Part shown: in pieces, positions 33,358 to 42,257 of the stretch
Layout of the letters: each line of letters opens with the position of its first letter
How positions within the stretch are numbered: the stretch's first letter is position 1
NCBI RefSeq assembly: GCF_009604425.1
Contig: NZ_WEGI01000007.1
Location: 248,001 to 312,000, forward strand
Length of the DNA: 64,000 bases
Direction of reading: 5' to 3'
From: Nocardia aurantia
GTDB lineage: Bacteria; Actinomycetota; Actinomycetes; Mycobacteriales; Mycobacteriaceae
Notes under the pieces: generated by a model
Told to the model about the DNA's origin: nothing
Seen by the model: the letters and a program-made list of their open reading frames with translations, nothing else
The model's database searches: none
Translations under genes and position numbers: made by a program

Positions 33358-34113
33358 TCACCGCGGCATCCGGCGCCACAACGGCTGCGGCAGGAAGCGG
33401 GCCACGGTGAAGACCCACCGCAGGATTCCCGGAATCCACACCCGATCGGCGCGGCGATGCAGGGCCGTCACGACCGCGGCGGCCACCTGCTCGGGAGTGC
33501 TGGAGAACGGCGCCGGATCCATCCCCTCGGTCATCCGCCCGACGACGAACCCGGGACGGACCAGCAGCAGATGAACACCGCTGCCGTGCAAGGCATCACC
33601 GAGCCCGGAGGCGAACCCGTCGAGCCCGGCCTTGGCCGAACCGTAGACATAGTTGGCGCGCCGCACCCGCACACCCGCCACGGACCCGAACACCACCAGA
33701 TGCCCGGAACCCTGCGCGCGCAACAGATTCGCGGCAACCGTCAGCACGCTGATCTGCGCGACGTAATCGGTGTGCACCACGGCCACCGCGGCGGCCGGAT
33801 CGAGTTCGGCGCGGGCCTGATCGCCGAGCACCCCGAACGCGAGCACCACCGCACCGAGCCGGCCGTGCTCGGCGGCGAGCTTCTCCAGCAGCGGCTGATG
33901 GTTCGGCAGATCGTCGGCGTCGAATTCGACCCGATGCACCGACGCCGCACCGGCCCGCTCGACGATCTCCTGCTCCGCGTCCAGCTCGGCGCTGCGCCGC
34001 GCCGCGAGGATCACCGTCCGGCCCCCCGCGATCCGGCGCACGACATCGAGACCCATCTCGCTGCGGCCACCCAGCAGCAGGATCGCACCCTCGTCCAGTT
34101 CACGCACAGCCAT
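33358..34113 (-). CDS. Short-chain dehydrogenase/reductase (Rv2073c-like)
   Basis: A 251-residue SDR oxidoreductase. The nucleotide-binding motif is LLLGGRSEMG near the N terminus. The catalytic YxxxK is in YVYGSAKAGLDGF, with a serine in VVFGSVAGVRVRR upstream of it. The closest relatives I recall are the DprE2-like SDR proteins, with Rv2073c occupying the same place next to cobL. DprE2 makes decaprenyl-phospho-arabinose, but this protein's substrate is unknown. The ATG at 34113 is used. It diverges from the F420 enzyme gene across 72 bases. Confidence 0.88.
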   Translation of the reverse strand: MAVRELDEGAILLLGGRSEMGLDVVRRIAGGRTVILAARRSAELDAEQEIVERAGAASVHRVEFDADDLPNHQPLLEKLAAEHGRLGAVVLAFGVLGDQARAELDPAAAVAVVHTDYVAQISVLTVAANLLRAQGSGHLVVFGSVAGVRVRRANYVYGSAKAGLDGFASGLGDALHGSGVHLLLVRPGFVVGRMTEGMDPAPFSSTPEQVAAAVVTALHRRADRVWIPGILRWVFTVARFLPQPLWRRMPR

Positions 34114-34185
34114 GCGCCACAGTCTGCCATCGCGGCGGATCCGGCCCCCGCGGGCATCGCCTCGCCCGCTTGGTAGCGTCGGCCC

Positions 34186-34590
34186 ATGACCAGCACGGGC
34201 GCCCTCATCGAACTGTCCCCCGCCGCCCTGGAGTTCGTGACCGAACGACACCTCGCGACCCTGACGACCCTGCGCGCCGACGGCACCCCCCACGTGGTCG
34301 CCGTCGGCTTCACGTGGGATGCGGAAAACGGAATCGCCCGGGTCATCACCTCCGGCGATTCGGTGAAGGCCCGCAACGTGCGCCGCGGCGCCTACGCGGC
34401 GGTGAGCCAGGTCGACGGCGCGCGCTGGCTCACGCTGGAGGGCCCGGCCGAGGTGCTCACCGAACCCGGCGACGTCGCCGACGCCGTCCAGCGCTATGGC
34501 CGCCGCTACCGGACCCCCCGTGAGAACCCCACCCGCGTGGTCCTCGCCATCCGTGTCCGCCGCGCCCTCACCGGCGCCCAATTGCGCTGA
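34186..34590 (+). CDS. F420H2-dependent PPOX-class reductase (Rv2074-like)
   Basis: A 134-residue split-barrel flavin/deazaflavin protein. It matches Rv2074 of M. tuberculosis along its length, for example ERHLATLTTLRADGTPHVVAVGF-type N terminus, ARVIT-GDS-KA-N, SQVDGARWL-LEG and RYRTPR-NP-RVV. Rv2074 is an F420H2-dependent biliverdin reductase that makes bilirubin-IX-alpha, so the same role is likely here. The ATG at 34186 fits the conserved start. Position next to the SDR and cobL is also as in mycobacteria. Confidence 0.9.
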   Translation: MTSTGALIELSPAALEFVTERHLATLTTLRADGTPHVVAVGFTWDAENGIARVITSGDSVKARNVRRGAYAAVSQVDGARWLTLEGPAEVLTEPGDVADAVQRYGRRYRTPRENPTRVVLAIRVRRALTGAQLR

Positions 34591-34694
34591 GCTGGAGCAC
34601 TTTCCACCGGTAAGCCCGCACGCCGGCCCGAGCCGATGCCCGACCGCCCGATTCCCGCGAACACGGGCTGCCTACGCCGGACCGGCCGGGCGTC

Positions 34695-35834
34695 TCAGAG
34701 CACAGTGAGCCCGTGCGGCCGGTGATTGACCGCCTCGCCGCCGTCGTCGGTGACGATCACGATGTCCTCGATCCGGGCGCCCCACTCGCCACCGAAGTAG
34801 ATGCCCGGCTCCACGCTGAACGCCATGCCCGGCTCGAGCACCAGTTCGTTACCGGCGACGATGTAGGGCTCCTCGTGGACGGACAGCCCGATACCGTGCC
34901 CGGTCCGGTGGATGAACACGTCACCGAAACCGGCCTCCGTCAACAAGTTTCGCGCCGCCGCGTCCACCGCCTCGGCGGTGACCCCCGGCCGCACCGCCGC
35001 CACGGCGGCCGCCTGGGCCGCCGCCAGCACCGCCACCCGCTGGGCGATCTCCGGGTCGGGCTCGCCCAGCACATAGGTGCGGGTCGAATCCGAGAAGTAG
35101 CCGGGCTCGACCGGGCCGCCGATATCGATCACCACGACGTCACCGGCCTCGACGACCCGTTGCGACACCTCGTGGTGCGGATCGGCGCCGTTGGGCCCGC
35201 TGCCGACGATGACGAATTCCGCCGCGGTGTGTCCCTCCTCGACGATGGCGGCCGCGATATCGGCCGCGACCTCCGCCTCGGTACGACCGGCCCGCAGCCA
35301 CTCACCCATCCGCGCGTGGACCCGATCGATGGCCGCACCGGCGCGGCGCAGCGCGTCGATCTCGGCGGCATCCTTGGTCATCCGCAACTGCCGCAGCACC
35401 GGCGTCGCCGAAACCGGCAGCGCGGTCAGCGAATCCGCGATCGGCAGTAGATGCAGCGCGGGCATCGACTCCGCGACCGCCACCCGCGCACCCGCGTTGA
35501 CCACCGACTTCACCACCCGGTACGGATCCACGCCGTCGGTCCAGTCCAGCACTTGCAGACCGAGCTCCCCGGCCGCCGAACCGGCCAGCCCGGCCAGCTC
35601 CAGTTTCGGGATCACCACCGAGGCCGTCTCCCCGCTCGCGGGGATCACCAGGCAGGTCAGCCGCTCGAAGGACTGTGCGCGGGAGCCGATCAGATACCGC
35701 AGATCCGGCCCCGGCGTGATCAGCAGCGCGTCCAGATGCGCCGCCCGTGTCAACGCCGCCGCCCGCTCCAGCCGCCGGCCGTACACATCCGCCGAGAATC
35801 GAGACTCCGTGTCCGCGTTCATGCCCACCGACAT
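34695..35834 (-). CDS. pepQ: M24-family Xaa-Pro dipeptidase
   Basis: A cytosolic metallopeptidase of about 379 residues that splits dipeptides with proline at the second position. The N-terminal creatinase-like domain is followed by the pita-bread domain. Its five metal ligands are in order: Asp in VIDIGGP, Asp in YFSDSTRTY, His in GHGIGLSVHEEP, Glu in SVEPGIY and Glu in ARIEDIV. The start is ATG at 35834 with GGTGG 6 bases upstream; ATG at 35822 is close behind. It corresponds to PepE/Rv2089c at the edge of the block leading to helY and tat. It diverges from the repeat-bearing membrane protein. Confidence 0.9.
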   Translation of the reverse strand: MSVGMNADTESRFSADVYGRRLERAAALTRAAHLDALLITPGPDLRYLIGSRAQSFERLTCLVIPASGETASVVIPKLELAGLAGSAAGELGLQVLDWTDGVDPYRVVKSVVNAGARVAVAESMPALHLLPIADSLTALPVSATPVLRQLRMTKDAAEIDALRRAGAAIDRVHARMGEWLRAGRTEAEVAADIAAAIVEEGHTAAEFVIVGSGPNGADPHHEVSQRVVEAGDVVVIDIGGPVEPGYFSDSTRTYVLGEPDPEIAQRVAVLAAAQAAAVAAVRPGVTAEAVDAAARNLLTEAGFGDVFIHRTGHGIGLSVHEEPYIVAGNELVLEPGMAFSVEPGIYFGGEWGARIEDIVIVTDDGGEAVNHRPHGLTVL

Positions 35835-36030
35835 TACAAGCCACCCGGGTTGCCCGCCGGTCGCGGCACCCGGCGCGCTGTTCCGGATCGTCGACACCCA
35901 GCGCCGTCCCCGGCCACCCCGCTAGGCTGCTGACGCCGCGATCGACACGGAAACCGGCCACGGGACCCATCTCCCCGCCGCCGGCACCGCGACCGGGCAG
36001 CGCGACACCGGACACCCGGAAGGACCAGCC

Positions 36031-37623
36031 ATGACGGACTCGGACGCCGGCGAGCGCACGGTAACGGACTCGGACACCGGCGAGCACACGGCACAGCCCC
36101 GGCCCGAACCGCCCGGCGAGCCCGACACTGCACCACCGACCCCACCCGAGGCCGACACTTCCGGAAGCACACCGGCCCGACCGGTCACCGCCGATCCCGA
36201 CTCGGCACAGCCGCCCTCGTCCGGACCCGAGCAGTCACCGAACGCCCCGCCCACGACCGATCTCCCGACCATCACCCCGGCGCGGCCCGTGCCCTCCACA
36301 CCGTTACAGACCGCCGGAACCGACCCCGCACGGCCGAAACCCGGCCGGACGGGACCGCGGGAAGAACATCACACCACTCTCCGAACGGGTGCACCCGAGG
36401 CCGAAGTGCGCGTCGCAGCGCCGCACACCGATACCGGCCCGTTGTCCGAGTCCGTCTCGGCGCCCGGCTCCCGCTCATCCGAAAATGCTCTGGCACAGCT
36501 GGCCACGCCCAGCGAAGATGCTCCGACACAGCAGGCCACACCCAGCGAAGATGTTCCGACACAGCAGGCCACACCCAGCGAAGATGCTCCGGCACAGCAG
36601 GCCACGCCCGCCGAAGATGTTCCGGCACAACAGGTCACACCCAGCGAAGATGCTCCGACACAGCAGGCCACGACCAGCGAAGATGCTCCGACACAGCTGG
36701 CTGCGCGCAGCGAAGATGCTCCGACACAGCAGGCCACGACCAGCGAAGATGCTCCGGCACAGCAGGTCACACCCGGCGAAGATGCTCCGACACAGCAGGG
36801 CACGACCAGCGACCACTCGACCGCGCCCTCTCCTGCGCGGGTAACCACGAGCGAGAACGGGCTCGTCCGGCCATCGACACGGCAGCCCGCCGAACCGGAC
36901 TTCGACTCGCCCGAAGTCGCACTGCCACAAGACGTTACGGAACCGCCCCGAACCACGGCGTGGCACGATGCCGGAACCGAATACAATGTGCCCGAGTATG
37001 TTCTGCCATCGGCACCCTGGCCCGACATCATCGAGCCGTACCGGAAACTGCTACCGCCGCAGCGGAATTCGCCGTTTCTCCGGTTCATCACCGGCAGCGG
37101 CGAATTCGGGCCGCCGCGGCACGCGTACCGCCGGGACGAGATCCTGCCGCACGAACCGGGTTACGGGATCGATCCCGACCTGTTGCGCCCGCCGCCCGGA
37201 TCGGTTCCGCCCGCCGCGGTGCGGGCCGCCCGCGTCATCGCCTGGGTGGACGCCGCCGTCGCGGCACTGCTGGTCTTCGTCACGGCGCTGACCGCCGGCG
37301 CGGAAACCGCGGGGTCGGTGCTCGGGATCCAGCTCTGCGCGCTGGTCCTGGGCGGGCTGGCGTTCCGATTCGAGCACGGGGGCATCGGGGTGCGGAACGC
37401 CGCCGTCGTGCTCGCGGTCATCGCGTTGCTGATCGGTGCCGGTGGTCTGGCGCACCCGCATCCGACGGGAGTGCTCGGCGTGGCGGCGAGCATCGCGATC
37501 GCGGCGCTGTTGTTCCTGCCCGAATCCACCGCGTGGTTCCGGCGTCCGTGGCCGGACCAGCCGGACCAGCGGCGGCCGCTGCCGTTCGCGGACCGTCGCC
37601 CGCCGTGGACGCGCCGGAGCTGA
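36031..37623 (+). CDS. Repeat-bearing disordered protein with four-helix membrane domain
   Basis: A 530-residue protein of unknown function. Residues 1 to about 155 are Pro/Thr/Glu-rich and disordered-looking. Residues about 157-262 are nine or ten copies of an 11-residue unit close to ATPSEDAPTQQ. Residues about 310-385 are more ordered. Residues about 395-500 form four hydrophobic helices (for example AVAALLVFVTALTAGA and AVVLAVIALLIGAGGLA), then a short basic tail. The ATG at 36031 has a GGAAGGA site. The long acidic, Gln/Thr-rich N terminus would be a flexible tether on a membrane anchor. No counterpart is present at this point in the mycobacterial order. Confidence 0.82.
   Translation: MTDSDAGERTVTDSDTGEHTAQPRPEPPGEPDTAPPTPPEADTSGSTPARPVTADPDSAQPPSSGPEQSPNAPPTTDLPTITPARPVPSTPLQTAGTDPARPKPGRTGPREEHHTTLRTGAPEAEVRVAAPHTDTGPLSESVSAPGSRSSENALAQLATPSEDAPTQQATPSEDVPTQQATPSEDAPAQQATPAEDVPAQQVTPSEDAPTQQATTSEDAPTQLAARSEDAPTQQATTSEDAPAQQVTPGEDAPTQQGTTSDHSTAPSPARVTTSENGLVRPSTRQPAEPDFDSPEVALPQDVTEPPRTTAWHDAGTEYNVPEYVLPSAPWPDIIEPYRKLLPPQRNSPFLRFITGSGEFGPPRHAYRRDEILPHEPGYGIDPDLLRPPPGSVPPAAVRAARVIAWVDAAVAALLVFVTALTAGAETAGSVLGIQLCALVLGGLAFRFEHGGIGVRNAAVVLAVIALLIGAGGLAHPHPTGVLGVAASIAIAALLFLPESTAWFRRPWPDQPDQRRPLPFADRRPPWTRRS
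36500..36815 (+). repeat. 33-bp in-frame tandem repeat
   Basis: Nine or ten copies of a 33-bp unit around CCCAGCGAAGATGCTCCGAC, inside the gene at 36031. Units differ at a few positions, mostly first or second bases that swap T/A, P/T and A/V, so the protein repeat is only partly conserved. The length keeps the frame. Confidence 0.9.
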
Positions 37624-37660
37624 TCCCACCTGTCGGCCGGTCCCTGTAGCGTGAGCAGCC

Positions 37661-38623
37661 ATGAGCTCACCTGCCGCGGGCCCGTTGCTGCTGCTCGACG
37701 GGGCCAGTCTGTGGTTCCGGGCCTTCTACGCCATCCCGGAGAAGATCACCGCACCGGACGGCCGGCCCGTCAACGCGTTGCGCGGCTTCACCGACATGGT
37801 CGCGGCGCTGATCAAGCAGCACGGGCCGAGCCGGCTGGTGGTGTGCCTGGATCTGGACTGGCGGCCGAGTTTCCGGGTCGCGCTGATCCCCTCGTACAAG
37901 GCGCACCGGGTGGCCGAGGAAGGCGGGCCGGCGGCCGGGAGCGTCGAGGAGGTCCCCGACACCCTCACCCCGCAGGTGGACATGATCCTGGAGGTGCTCA
38001 CCGCGGCGGGTATCGCCACCGCCGGCGCCGACGGCCTGGAGGCCGACGATGTGATCGGCACCCTCGCCGACCGCGAGCGTACCGATCCGGTGATCGTCGT
38101 CAGCGGCGATCGCGACCTGCTGCAACTGGTCCGCGACGAGCCCGCGCCCCCAGTGCGGGTGTTCTACGCGGGGCGCGGACTGGCCAAGGCGGAATTGTTC
38201 GGCCCCGCCGAGGTATCCGCCAAATACGGTGTGCCGCAAGGCAATGCGGGCCCGGCCTACGCCGACATGGCCACCCTGCGCGGCGACGCCTCCGACGGCC
38301 TGCCGGGTGTCGCCGGCATCGGGGACAAATCCGCCGCCACCCTGATCTCCCGCTTCGGGACTCTGGAGAATCTGGTGGCGGCGGTCGGGGATCCGGACGC
38401 GGACCTCGCGAAGGGCGTGCGCGCCAAACTCGCCGCAGCCGACGCCTACTTGAAGGCCGCGGCTCCGGTGGTGCGGGTGGTCCGCGATGCCGAGGTGGAG
38501 CTCTCCGGGCCGGACCGGCTCCCCGCCGTCCCGGCCGACCCCACCCGGCTCCAGCAACTGGCCACCGCGTACAACGCCGAGAGCCCGGTGAAACGGCTGA
38601 TCACCGCCCTCGGGAAGCGGTGA
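37661..38623 (+). CDS. 5'-3' exonuclease (DNA polymerase I N-domain type)
   Basis: A 320-residue free-standing FEN/PIN-like 5' nuclease. Acidic metal sites are visible in LLLLDGASLWFRAFY, in VVCLDLDWRPSFR, in GLEADDVIGTLA and in VVSGDRDLLQLV. The helix-hairpin-helix DNA-binding motif is GLPGVAGIGDKSAATLI. It corresponds to Rv2090 and may trim flaps or RNA primers alongside PolA. The ATG at 37661 is used. It lies 37 bases after the repeat-bearing membrane protein and is convergent with the DUF4333 gene. Confidence 0.93.
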   Translation: MSSPAAGPLLLLDGASLWFRAFYAIPEKITAPDGRPVNALRGFTDMVAALIKQHGPSRLVVCLDLDWRPSFRVALIPSYKAHRVAEEGGPAAGSVEEVPDTLTPQVDMILEVLTAAGIATAGADGLEADDVIGTLADRERTDPVIVVSGDRDLLQLVRDEPAPPVRVFYAGRGLAKAELFGPAEVSAKYGVPQGNAGPAYADMATLRGDASDGLPGVAGIGDKSAATLISRFGTLENLVAAVGDPDADLAKGVRAKLAAADAYLKAAAPVVRVVRDAEVELSGPDRLPAVPADPTRLQQLATAYNAESPVKRLITALGKR

Positions 38624-38636
38624 CGCCCGGCGACCG

Positions 38637-39380
38637 TCAGTTCGGGCGGCCGACCTCGTAGGTGCCGTCGGTCTTGGTGACCTTCACGGTGACGTGCTTC
38701 GCCTCGCCGCCGACCTTCAGGTCACAGCTGAAGGTCTTGCCGACCTCGACCTTCTGACCGGACGGGCAGGTCACATCCTGGATGTCGTCGATGCCGTAGG
38801 AATCCTTCAGCACCTTCGACACACCGTCCTGGACGGCCTTGTTGTCCAGCTTGTCGCTGCTGTTCAGGATGAACGCCAGCACCACGCCGACCACCACGAC
38901 CAGCGCGATGATCGCGCCGAGCACCGCGTAGAGCCCCTTGTGCGACTTCTTCCGGGTGGTCAGCGAATCGAGCGAGGGCGCCTGGCTCGGCGGTTGACCC
39001 CACTGCTGCCCCCAGGACTGCTGTGGCTGCTGGCTCCACTGCTGCTGTGGCGGCGGCTGCTGGCCCCAGGACTGCTGTGGCTGCTGGGCCCATTGCTGCG
39101 GCTGCTGCTGGGTGGGCTCCCACTGATGCTGCGTGGTCGGCTGTGCCCAGGCCGGCTGGCTGGGCTGGTTCCCCCACTGCTGTGTCGGCTGCTGCTGGGC
39201 CCACTGCGGCTGGGACTGACCCCAGGGCTGACCCGCCGGCGGCTGCTGGCCACTCGGATTCTGCTGCGTGGGGGCCGCCTGACCACCGGACTGCTGCTGA
39301 CCGCCCCAGACCTGGGTCGGATCGTTGCTTCGTCCCTCCCCGGGGCCGGGGGTCTCGCTCGGGCCGAACGGGCCGCTCAT
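38637..39380 (-). CDS. DUF4333 membrane-anchored protein (Rv2091c-like)
   Basis: A 247-residue protein. Residues 1 to about 140 are a Gln/Pro/Trp-rich, low-complexity cytosolic tail (WGQQ-type repeats). One transmembrane helix at about 150-172 (GLYAVLGAIIALVVVVGVV) follows. A small extracytoplasmic DUF4333 domain at about 175-247 has two cysteines (VTCPSG and FSCDLK) that probably form a disulfide. The ATG at 39380 has a perfect GGAGG site. It sits between the 5'-3' exonuclease and helY, as Rv2091c does. The function is unknown. Confidence 0.88.
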   Translation of the reverse strand: MSGPFGPSETPGPGEGRSNDPTQVWGGQQQSGGQAAPTQQNPSGQQPPAGQPWGQSQPQWAQQQPTQQWGNQPSQPAWAQPTTQHQWEPTQQQPQQWAQQPQQSWGQQPPPQQQWSQQPQQSWGQQWGQPPSQAPSLDSLTTRKKSHKGLYAVLGAIIALVVVVGVVLAFILNSSDKLDNKAVQDGVSKVLKDSYGIDDIQDVTCPSGQKVEVGKTFSCDLKVGGEAKHVTVKVTKTDGTYEVGRPN

Positions 39381-39554
39381 CTGCCTGCCTCCACTCGCAC
39401 TCGTCCTACTACATGTTGCCCCCGCGTGAGAACACCCGCTCACCACGGCCGGTACACGAAGCCATCCAATCACAGTCCGGCTGTGTTCGATGCCTCCGTC
39501 ACGCACCGGCGGGTCCGGCGGCGGACGGGCCCGCCACCGACCCGGACGGCCCGG

Positions 39555-42254
39555 CTACGCCGCGTCCACCGCGACGACACCGCGCCGGATGGCTCGCACC
39601 GCCTTGGCGGCGGTGGCGGCGACCTCCACGTCGTCGGCGGTGTTGTGAATCTGGTCCAGCAGGTCGATCACCTGACGGCACCAGCGCACGAAATCCCCCG
39701 CCGACAACGCATTACCCTGATCTCCGCTGGCCAGCAGTGATTCGGCCAGCCCGTCGCCGCGCGCCCACTTGTGAATGCCGGTGACGAAACCGAGATCCGG
39801 TTCCCGTGTGGGTTCCAGCTTGAACCGCGCCTCGTCCGTGCGCAACTCCCCCCATACGGCGATGGTGTCGGCGACCGCGCGCCGGATCGGCGCGGTGGGC
39901 CCGGTGGCCCCGAGAATGCCTCCCTCCGAACGGGATTCGTACACCAGGATGGACACCACCGCGGCCAGTTCGGCCGGGCCCAGACCCCGCCAGCGGCCCT
40001 GCCGCAGGCATTCGGCGACGACCAAATCGGCCTCGGTGTAGATGCGCGCGAGCCGGCGGCCGTCGGCGGTGACCTCACCGTCGGCGACATAACCCCGATC
40101 GGCCAGCAGCGCCACGATCCGGTCGAAGGTGCGGGCCAGCGAATTGGTGGTGGTGGCCACCTGCCGGCGCAACGATTCGGTCTCGCGCTGCAACCGGGTG
40201 TACCGCTCTCCGGTACGCGCCAGCTGCTCCCGGTCGGGCCGGCCGTGCGCCGGATGCGAGCGCACAGCCCGCCGCAGGGTCATCAGCTCCCGATCGTCGG
40301 CGGCCTTGGCCCGGGCGCCGCGGCGCTGCCGGCCGGGTGCGATGAGACCGGTATCGCGCAGCGCCGAGGCCAGATCGCTGCGAGCGCGGGCGGTGCGGTG
40401 GTCGACGTGCCGGGGCAGGCGCATCCGGCCCAGCGGCTGGGCCGGGGTCGGGAAATCGGCGGCCGAGACGCGCCCGGCCCATTTGTCCTCGGTGAGCACC
40501 AGCGGGCGCGGATCGCCGGGCGTCGCGTCCGGCTCGAGGATCACCGCCAGCCCCTGGCGCCGGCCCGCCGGAATCGCGACCACATCGCCGCGGCGCAACG
40601 TCGACAGCGACGCCACCGACGCACCGCGCCGATCGGCGCGGCCCTGCCGTTCCAGATCGCGTTCACGCTGCTTCAGCCGGTCGCGCAGCGACAGGTACTC
40701 CAGCACCGAATCGTCACCGATCTGCGAGCGCAGTTTGCGCATCTGCCCCTCGTTGCGCTCGATGCCGCGCACCAGGCCCACCACCGACCGGTCCGCCTGG
40801 AACTGCGCGAACGACCGCTCCAGCAGTTCCCGCGACTGCTCCGCGCCCATCCGATCGATCAGGTTGATCGACATGTTGTAGCCGGGCCGGAACGAGCTGC
40901 GCAGCGGATACGTGCGGGTGGAGGCCAGGCCGGCGACCGCGCTGGTGTCGACGTCGGGATGCCACACCACCACCGCGTGCCCCTCCACGTCGATCCCGCG
41001 CCGACCGGCCCGGCCGGTCAGCTGGGTGTATTCGCCGGGAGTGAGCTCGGCGTGCGATTCGCCGTTGAACTTGACCAGCCGCTCCAGCACCACGGTCCGG
41101 GCCGGCATGTTGATACCCAGCGCCAGCGTCTCGGTGGCGAACACCGCGCGCACCAGGCCGCGGACGAACAACTCCTCCACCGTGTGCCGGAACGCGGGCA
41201 GCATCCCGGCATGGTGTGCGGCCAGGCCGCGATGCAGCGCCTCCCGCCAATCCCAGTAGCCGAGCACCTCCAGATCGGCGCGCGGCAGATCGCCGGTGTG
41301 CTTCTCGATGATCGCGTCGACCTCGTCGAAATCCTCGGTACGGGACAGGTCCAGCCGGGACCGCAGGCACTGCGCGAGCGCGCCGTCACAACCGGCGCGA
41401 CTGAAGATGAACGTGATCGCGGGCAGCAGGCCCGCCTCGTCGAGCCGGGACAGCATCTCCGGCCGCGGCACGGACCGGCCGTCGCGCCGTGGCCCGCCCC
41501 CGCCGCGATGCCGCGGCCCGCCACCCCAGCCGTTCATCCGGTCGGCGGTCTCGCGGTGCTCGATGTAGCGCACCAGCTCCTTGTCGACCATCACCTTCTG
41601 ATCGCTCGAGTGCTGATCGAACAGATCGAACAGCCGCCGCCCGACCAGCACGTGCTGCCACAACGGCACCGGACGGGTCTCGTCGACGATCACGGCGGTG
41701 TCGCCGCGCACGGTCTCCATCCAGGCGCCGAACTCCTCGGCGTTGCTGACCGTCGCCGACAGGCTCACCAGCCGGACGTCGGGGGGCAGGTGCAGGATGA
41801 CCTCCTCCCAGACCGCGCCGCGGAACCGGTCGGCCAGGTAGTGCACCTCGTCCATGACGACGTAGGACAGGCCGATGAGCGCGTCCGAACTCGCGTACAG
41901 CATGTTCCGCAGCACCTCGGTGGTCATGACCACCACCGGCGCTGCCGGATTCAGCGACTGGTCGCCGGTGAGCAGGCCGACGGTGTCGCGGCCGTACCGC
42001 TCGACCAGATCCGCGTACTTCTGATTGGACAGCGCCTTGATCGGCGTCGTGTAGAAGCATTTGCCGCCCGCGGCCAGTGCCAGATGGACCGCGAACTCGC
42101 CGACCACGGTCTTCCCGGCTCCGGTGGGAGCGCAGACCAGCACACTGTGCCCGCTCTGCAGCGATTCACAGGACTGTTGCTGGAACGGGTCCAGGGTGAA
42201 GGACAGTTCGGCGGAGAATGCCGCGAGTTCGCCGGTCAGCGACTGTTGTGCCAC
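39555..42254 (-). CDS. helY: HelY-type DEAD/DEVH RNA helicase
   Basis: An 899-residue superfamily 2 helicase of the Ski2/Mtr4 group. Walker A is APTGAGKTVV at residues 42-51, DEVH at residues 135-138, SAT in VSLSATVSNAEE, and the motif VI region QLTGRAGRRGIDVEG. The C-terminal third carries the family DSHCT-like region. It likely unwinds RNA during degradation or ribosome maturation. The GTG at 42254 follows the tatC stop by only three bases, so it is translationally coupled to tatC. Length and order match Rv2092c. Confidence 0.94.
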   Translation of the reverse strand: MAQQSLTGELAAFSAELSFTLDPFQQQSCESLQSGHSVLVCAPTGAGKTVVGEFAVHLALAAGGKCFYTTPIKALSNQKYADLVERYGRDTVGLLTGDQSLNPAAPVVVMTTEVLRNMLYASSDALIGLSYVVMDEVHYLADRFRGAVWEEVILHLPPDVRLVSLSATVSNAEEFGAWMETVRGDTAVIVDETRPVPLWQHVLVGRRLFDLFDQHSSDQKVMVDKELVRYIEHRETADRMNGWGGGPRHRGGGGPRRDGRSVPRPEMLSRLDEAGLLPAITFIFSRAGCDGALAQCLRSRLDLSRTEDFDEVDAIIEKHTGDLPRADLEVLGYWDWREALHRGLAAHHAGMLPAFRHTVEELFVRGLVRAVFATETLALGINMPARTVVLERLVKFNGESHAELTPGEYTQLTGRAGRRGIDVEGHAVVVWHPDVDTSAVAGLASTRTYPLRSSFRPGYNMSINLIDRMGAEQSRELLERSFAQFQADRSVVGLVRGIERNEGQMRKLRSQIGDDSVLEYLSLRDRLKQRERDLERQGRADRRGASVASLSTLRRGDVVAIPAGRRQGLAVILEPDATPGDPRPLVLTEDKWAGRVSAADFPTPAQPLGRMRLPRHVDHRTARARSDLASALRDTGLIAPGRQRRGARAKAADDRELMTLRRAVRSHPAHGRPDREQLARTGERYTRLQRETESLRRQVATTTNSLARTFDRIVALLADRGYVADGEVTADGRRLARIYTEADLVVAECLRQGRWRGLGPAELAAVVSILVYESRSEGGILGATGPTAPIRRAVADTIAVWGELRTDEARFKLEPTREPDLGFVTGIHKWARGDGLAESLLASGDQGNALSAGDFVRWCRQVIDLLDQIHNTADDVEVAATAAKAVRAIRRGVVAVDAA

Positions 42255-42257
42255 TCC

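Noticed and set aside
32924..33439. Possible secreted Val/His-rich repeat protein on the minus strand over the 27-bp array
   Set aside because: All frames through the array are open because the unit has no stops and is a multiple of three. This frame has no start signal and differs from the cobL frame.
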